In this document: positions 61,457 to 64,000 of the stretch, piece after piece
How positions within the stretch are numbered: position 1 is the first letter of the stretch
Layout: every line of letters begins with the position of its first letter
NCBI GenBank assembly: GCA_017965445.1
Contig: JAGCPZ010000009.1
Location: 17,556-81,555 of the forward strand
Source: Fibrobacter sp.
GTDB taxonomy: Bacteria > Fibrobacterota > Fibrobacteria > Fibrobacterales > Fibrobacteraceae
Reading direction: 5' to 3'
DNA length: 64,000 bases
Program-made: the position numbers and the translations under genes
Notes under the pieces: generated by a model
Databases searched by the model: none
What the model saw: the letters and a program-made list of their open reading frames with translations, nothing else
What the model was told of the DNA's origin: nothing

Positions 61457-61477
61457 GACGTGAGACTAGAGACGAGA
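61457..61477. repeat. 7-base-period array, GACGTGA GACTAGA GACGAGA
   Basis: Three units after TTTTA, 36 bases upstream of the DUF4116-like start. The following gap (to 61597) has a CCCGCGGTAGCGGG hairpin at 61568-61581. Confidence 0.8.
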
Positions 61478-61597
61478 TATACGATACTTGGTGCTTTTTA
61501 AGCACCTTAGTAGAGTTATCCTCTATGAGGAGACTAGAGATTTATGACCCAAACAGGGTATGAGGGCGCCCGCGGTAGCGGGCTTTGAGGTTATTTT

Positions 61598-62938
61598 CTA
61601 CTTATGCACTTTAACAACATGCATGTTGCCGTTCATTTTCCCATAACGCAAAATGTAGGCACCATTCACAAGTCCTGCCTTGACGTTGTTCCAAGCTTCA
61701 CTTGCCGAACCCGCCATCACATTTGCAGATTTTATAAGTTGCCCGTTCATATCGAACACTCGGCAAAGCAACATAACGGAACCAAGTTCAAACGCAATAC
61801 GCGGTGCAACAGCCTCCGTTCCCGAAGAAGAACTAAGTATCGTTTCAGATGAACTAAATGAAACAGAAGCAGAGGAACTGGACTGCGCAATCTTCGAAGA
61901 ACTCAAAGCGATTACAGATGAACTCGACTTTGCCTGTTCCGAAGAACTAGACTGAGCCTGTTCTGAAGAACTGGAGGACTGCGCAGCAGCCCCGGAAACT
62001 TCAAGTTCAAGCGCCATAAATTCAATCGTGTATGTGCCATCCGAATTGGGTTCGACAACCTTTCCCTTTTGGCTTACGGTTTTGCCCTCGGCACCCTGGA
62101 TTTTCACGCGCAGCGGAACGCTCTTGGGCATGTGTGCATGCGGGGAAGTCCACTTGACAGTAAAGCCGCTAGAAGTGTTCGTAGCAGTCGCCTTGTCGAT
62201 GGTAAAATGAGCACGCAGGTACGCGCCCACAGTCGAGAAACTCGCCACCCACAACTTCTTGCTGACCGCATATTCGATAAGCGTCTTGATGTCGGCGGTA
62301 GAAATTTTATCCCAGTTGTCCGCAACACCATGATTCAGCTGAACATGCCACTTGCTCTGGCTAGCCGCCTGATCCAGCGTCTGCTTGAATCCCGCCACGT
62401 TGCTTCCGTTTTCCTGCCAGTAGTGCGACCCAACCGCCATCCAATCCGGTTCCCTATCCCAAGACGTAAGGCCATCACCACCGCAACTGCGGTTAATGAA
62501 ATGCTCCTGATTGATTGCATTTTTAGCCGCCTGATCTTGGGCGCAATACGGAGTCGCCAAGGAAGTCACTTCCAAGCCCATGCTACGCAACTTCGAGGCA
62601 GCACCACCGATTTCAGAATTGAGATTAGCCCCTTGCGTCAAGTTCTTATGCGTCGAAGTATGGTTCCCGATTTCGTGTCCCTTCTTTGCATATTCCATAT
62701 GAGGCCCGGAATTGCTACCAAAGTCCATCGCATTCGTACAAACAAAGAAAGTCACCTTGACATCCGGCATGTTGTCCAAGAATGTCAAATTCTTTGTCTG
62801 TGAATGAAGCCCGTCATCAAACGAGAAAGTCGCGGCCCCTGGATGCCCGTTCCAGGCGACAGTGGTAATGGGGCCCGCAAAAGCAGAACATGCGGCAAAA
62901 GACAATGCCGCGCAAAAGGATTTTTTCAAACATACCAT
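61598..62938 (-). CDS. Secreted polysaccharide deacetylase (CE4) with Ser linker and C-terminal sorting tail
   Basis: 446 residues; AGGAG 7 bases before the ATG. Signal peptide at 1-21. FSFDDG (Asp41, Asp42) and GHEIGNHTSTH (His93, His97) form the metal site of the NodB homology domain, which extends to about residue 240. A beta-rich segment (TVKWTSPHAHMPKSVPLRVK) is followed by a linker of repeated SSSSEQA units and a type A-like sorting domain (CRVFDMNGQLIKSANV, GLVNGAYILRYGKMNG, ending VHK). The enzyme may remove acetyl groups from xylan or chitin-like polymers. Confidence 0.87.
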   Translation of the reverse strand: MVCLKKSFCAALSFAACSAFAGPITTVAWNGHPGAATFSFDDGLHSQTKNLTFLDNMPDVKVTFFVCTNAMDFGSNSGPHMEYAKKGHEIGNHTSTHKNLTQGANLNSEIGGAASKLRSMGLEVTSLATPYCAQDQAAKNAINQEHFINRSCGGDGLTSWDREPDWMAVGSHYWQENGSNVAGFKQTLDQAASQSKWHVQLNHGVADNWDKISTADIKTLIEYAVSKKLWVASFSTVGAYLRAHFTIDKATATNTSSGFTVKWTSPHAHMPKSVPLRVKIQGAEGKTVSQKGKVVEPNSDGTYTIEFMALELEVSGAAAQSSSSSEQAQSSSSEQAKSSSSVIALSSSKIAQSSSSASVSFSSSETILSSSSGTEAVAPRIAFELGSVMLLCRVFDMNGQLIKSANVMAGSASEAWNNVKAGLVNGAYILRYGKMNGNMHVVKVHK

Positions 62939-63029
62939 ACATATACTCCTAGTATGGAATTTAGCCTATTTTAGCGAAAAAAAATACTATTCCACAACAA
63001 GAATCATTGACAAAATGGTAAAAACGTTT

Positions 63030-63688
63030 TTAGTCTTTAACGCAACGAACTGAAAACCCGTAGTCCTTGTAGTAGTCGCCCAGGCCCGCACCGTCGATGT
63101 CGCTGCCTAAGCCCATGCCGTACGCGCTGTAGCTACCGTTCTCAGTAGAACTCCAGAAGCCCGCGAGGCGGCCTTCGTTGTAATAATCGCCCAAGTTGTA
63201 CCTGAGGCCGACGGGCAACGCGGAAAAACCGAAAGCATCGGTGCCGTTGCCGCTACTGTTCCAGCCGCTAGTGGACTTGAGCATTTTGCCCGCTGTTGAT
63301 TGACCACCAACGGCAGTGAACAAAGTCTCAAACTCGGCTTTTGTCGGCAGATGCCATCCCTCGGGACAGACACCGCGCACAGTCCCGGTTGGTGAGCATG
63401 TCGAACATAGCCACAGCCCCTGCCGTTCGTAGACCACGTGCCCACGCTGTCCATGGCTGCTGCCCAGGTGGCGTAGAGGCGACCATACTTGGTGCAGTTG
63501 GAGGCTTCGTCTTCGTAGCAGTAGGAGTTTGCCGTTTCGTAGTTGAGATTTTCCGCCATCCATTCCTGATTGCCGATTTTCACCGTCCTGTAAGTTTGAC
63601 CATCACGAGAATCAGTCAAGATGCCGCAAAGAGCGTCCGTCGCGAATGACAACGCAAGCAAAGCAAAAAAGGCAAAAGAACGATTCAT
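63030..63688 (-). pseudogene. FISUMP-domain protein, interrupted by a one-base deletion
   Basis: The first part reads MNRSFAFFALLALSFATDAL (signal peptide, ATG at 63688, GAGG upstream), then VKIGNQEWMAENLNYET and STNGRGCGY. The domain continues only in another frame: CSPTGTVRGVCPEGWHLPTK to FSVRCVKD. The frames join near 63406, where adding one G on the minus strand would restore GYGSTCSPTG. This would give about 220 residues, a FISUMP domain with almost nothing else. It may be a true inactivated gene or a sequencing error. Confidence 0.85.
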
Positions 63689-63771
63689 AGAAAACCTCAT
63701 GAATTCTATAATTATACATTTTTTTGGCTGGTTCACCGCCACTTTGGCAATTTTGTGCTTTTTCTATATAT

Positions 63772-63794
63772 AAAAAGCGACCCGTTTTAACGGG
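63772..63794 (-). terminator. Terminator of glyA
   Basis: On the minus strand, CCCGTT and AACGGG arms with TCGCTTTTTATA after it. It lies 54 bases past the glyA stop. Confidence 0.65.
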
Positions 63795-63810
63795 CCGCCA
63801 ATATTCTGGT

Positions 63811-63838
63811 CTGGATCCTTCGCTACGCTCAGGATGAC
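63811..63838. repeat. 'GGATCCTTCGCTACGCTCAGGATGAC' repeat element
   Basis: Nearly identical to 33711-33738; TTCGCTACGCTC forms a weak inner inverted repeat. Located between glyA and its terminator. Confidence 0.85.
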
Positions 63839-63847
63839 ACTGTCGTG

Positions 63848-64000
63848 TCACTTGTACAACGGGTGCTTCTTGCAGAGAGCCACGATTTCTTCGCGGATCT
63901 TGGCGAGAGCGGCATCGTCGTCCTTGGCCTGGATGGCGCGGTCGATGATGCGGGCCACTTCGCGGGTGTCTTCTTCGTCGAAGCCACGGGTCGTGATAGC
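63848..64000 (-). CDS. glyA: Serine hydroxymethyltransferase, C-terminal end
   Basis: The frame is open from the right edge to a TGA at 63848 and encodes 50 residues beginning AITTRGFDEEDTREVARIID, which matches the C-terminal (G)TPAITTRG segment of GlyA. The bulk of the gene lies beyond the window. GlyA interconverts serine and glycine and supplies methylene-tetrahydrofolate, the cofactor of ThyA. Confidence 0.85.
   Translation of the reverse strand, partial: AITTRGFDEEDTREVARIIDRAIQAKDDDAALAKIREEIVALCKKHPLYK

Overview
The window looks like a chromosomal segment of a Fibrobacter species (phylum Fibrobacterota, rumen or gut fibre degrader). Supporting signs are three genes with the 'Fibrobacter succinogenes major paralogous' (FISUMP) domain, one regulator of the TIGR02147 'second paralogous' family, Ser-rich lipoprotein linkers, carbohydrate esterases with a sortable C-terminal tail, and a succinate-forming fumarate reductase plus C4-dicarboxylate transporter. 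Most genes lie on the minus strand. I see no rRNA, tRNA, CRISPR array, intact insertion sequence or prophage. The assignment rests on family recognition by eye, not on database searches.

Layout. 1-2414: end of a PilM-like gene, a ComEA-like helix-hairpin-helix protein, kdsB and gatC. 2454-3791: an Rpn-type nuclease gene with a strong internal ribosome site, followed by a partial tandem duplicate of its 3' end that forms its own small ORF. 4086-9959: a PcrA/UvrD helicase with a Ser/Tyr/Gly-rich insert, a PilB-type ATPase and thiL. 10027-13065: an unknown protein, a TIM-barrel protein and a secreted CE6 esterase. 13254-14848: efp divergent from epmB. 14866-19120: a duplicated-module lipoprotein, its TIGR02147 neighbour and a Dcu transporter. 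19383-24366: hisB, rodZ-like, maf and lptD-like. 24430-29725: a PDZ protein and two tandem FISUMP lipoproteins. 30135-33545: an AT-rich four-gene group with a NERD nuclease domain and a GLUG-repeat lipoprotein. 33805-41235: a ZnuB-like permease, HAD phosphatase, dGTPase-like HD protein, phosphoesterase, thyA and small unknowns. 41483-46691: OmpA-like protein with calcium-type repeats, RadC and two outer-membrane barrels. 47386-51451: frdCAB (sdhCAB) and ndk. 51682-59703: a SurA-like lipoprotein divergent from tamB-tamA. 59847-64000: an ABC ATPase, a repeat protein, a CE4 deacetylase, a frameshifted FISUMP gene and the 3' end of glyA.

How the genes connect. The fumarate reductase and Dcu transporter fit succinate production and export. 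LptD-like, TamA/TamB, the SurA-like protein, KdsB and several barrels build the outer membrane. CE6 and CE4 esterases fit plant cell-wall breakdown. PilM-, PilB- and ComEA-like proteins suggest a pilus or competence apparatus.

The gaps are unusually rich in repeats: palindromic elements of a few families, and degenerate arrays with a 7-base period that often touch or cross gene ends. Several long reading frames have false N-terminal extensions because they read back through these repeats; starts here were moved to the first start codon with a plausible ribosome site. The two observations I would follow first are the Rpn gene with its nested and duplicated small ORF, and the heptamer arrays.
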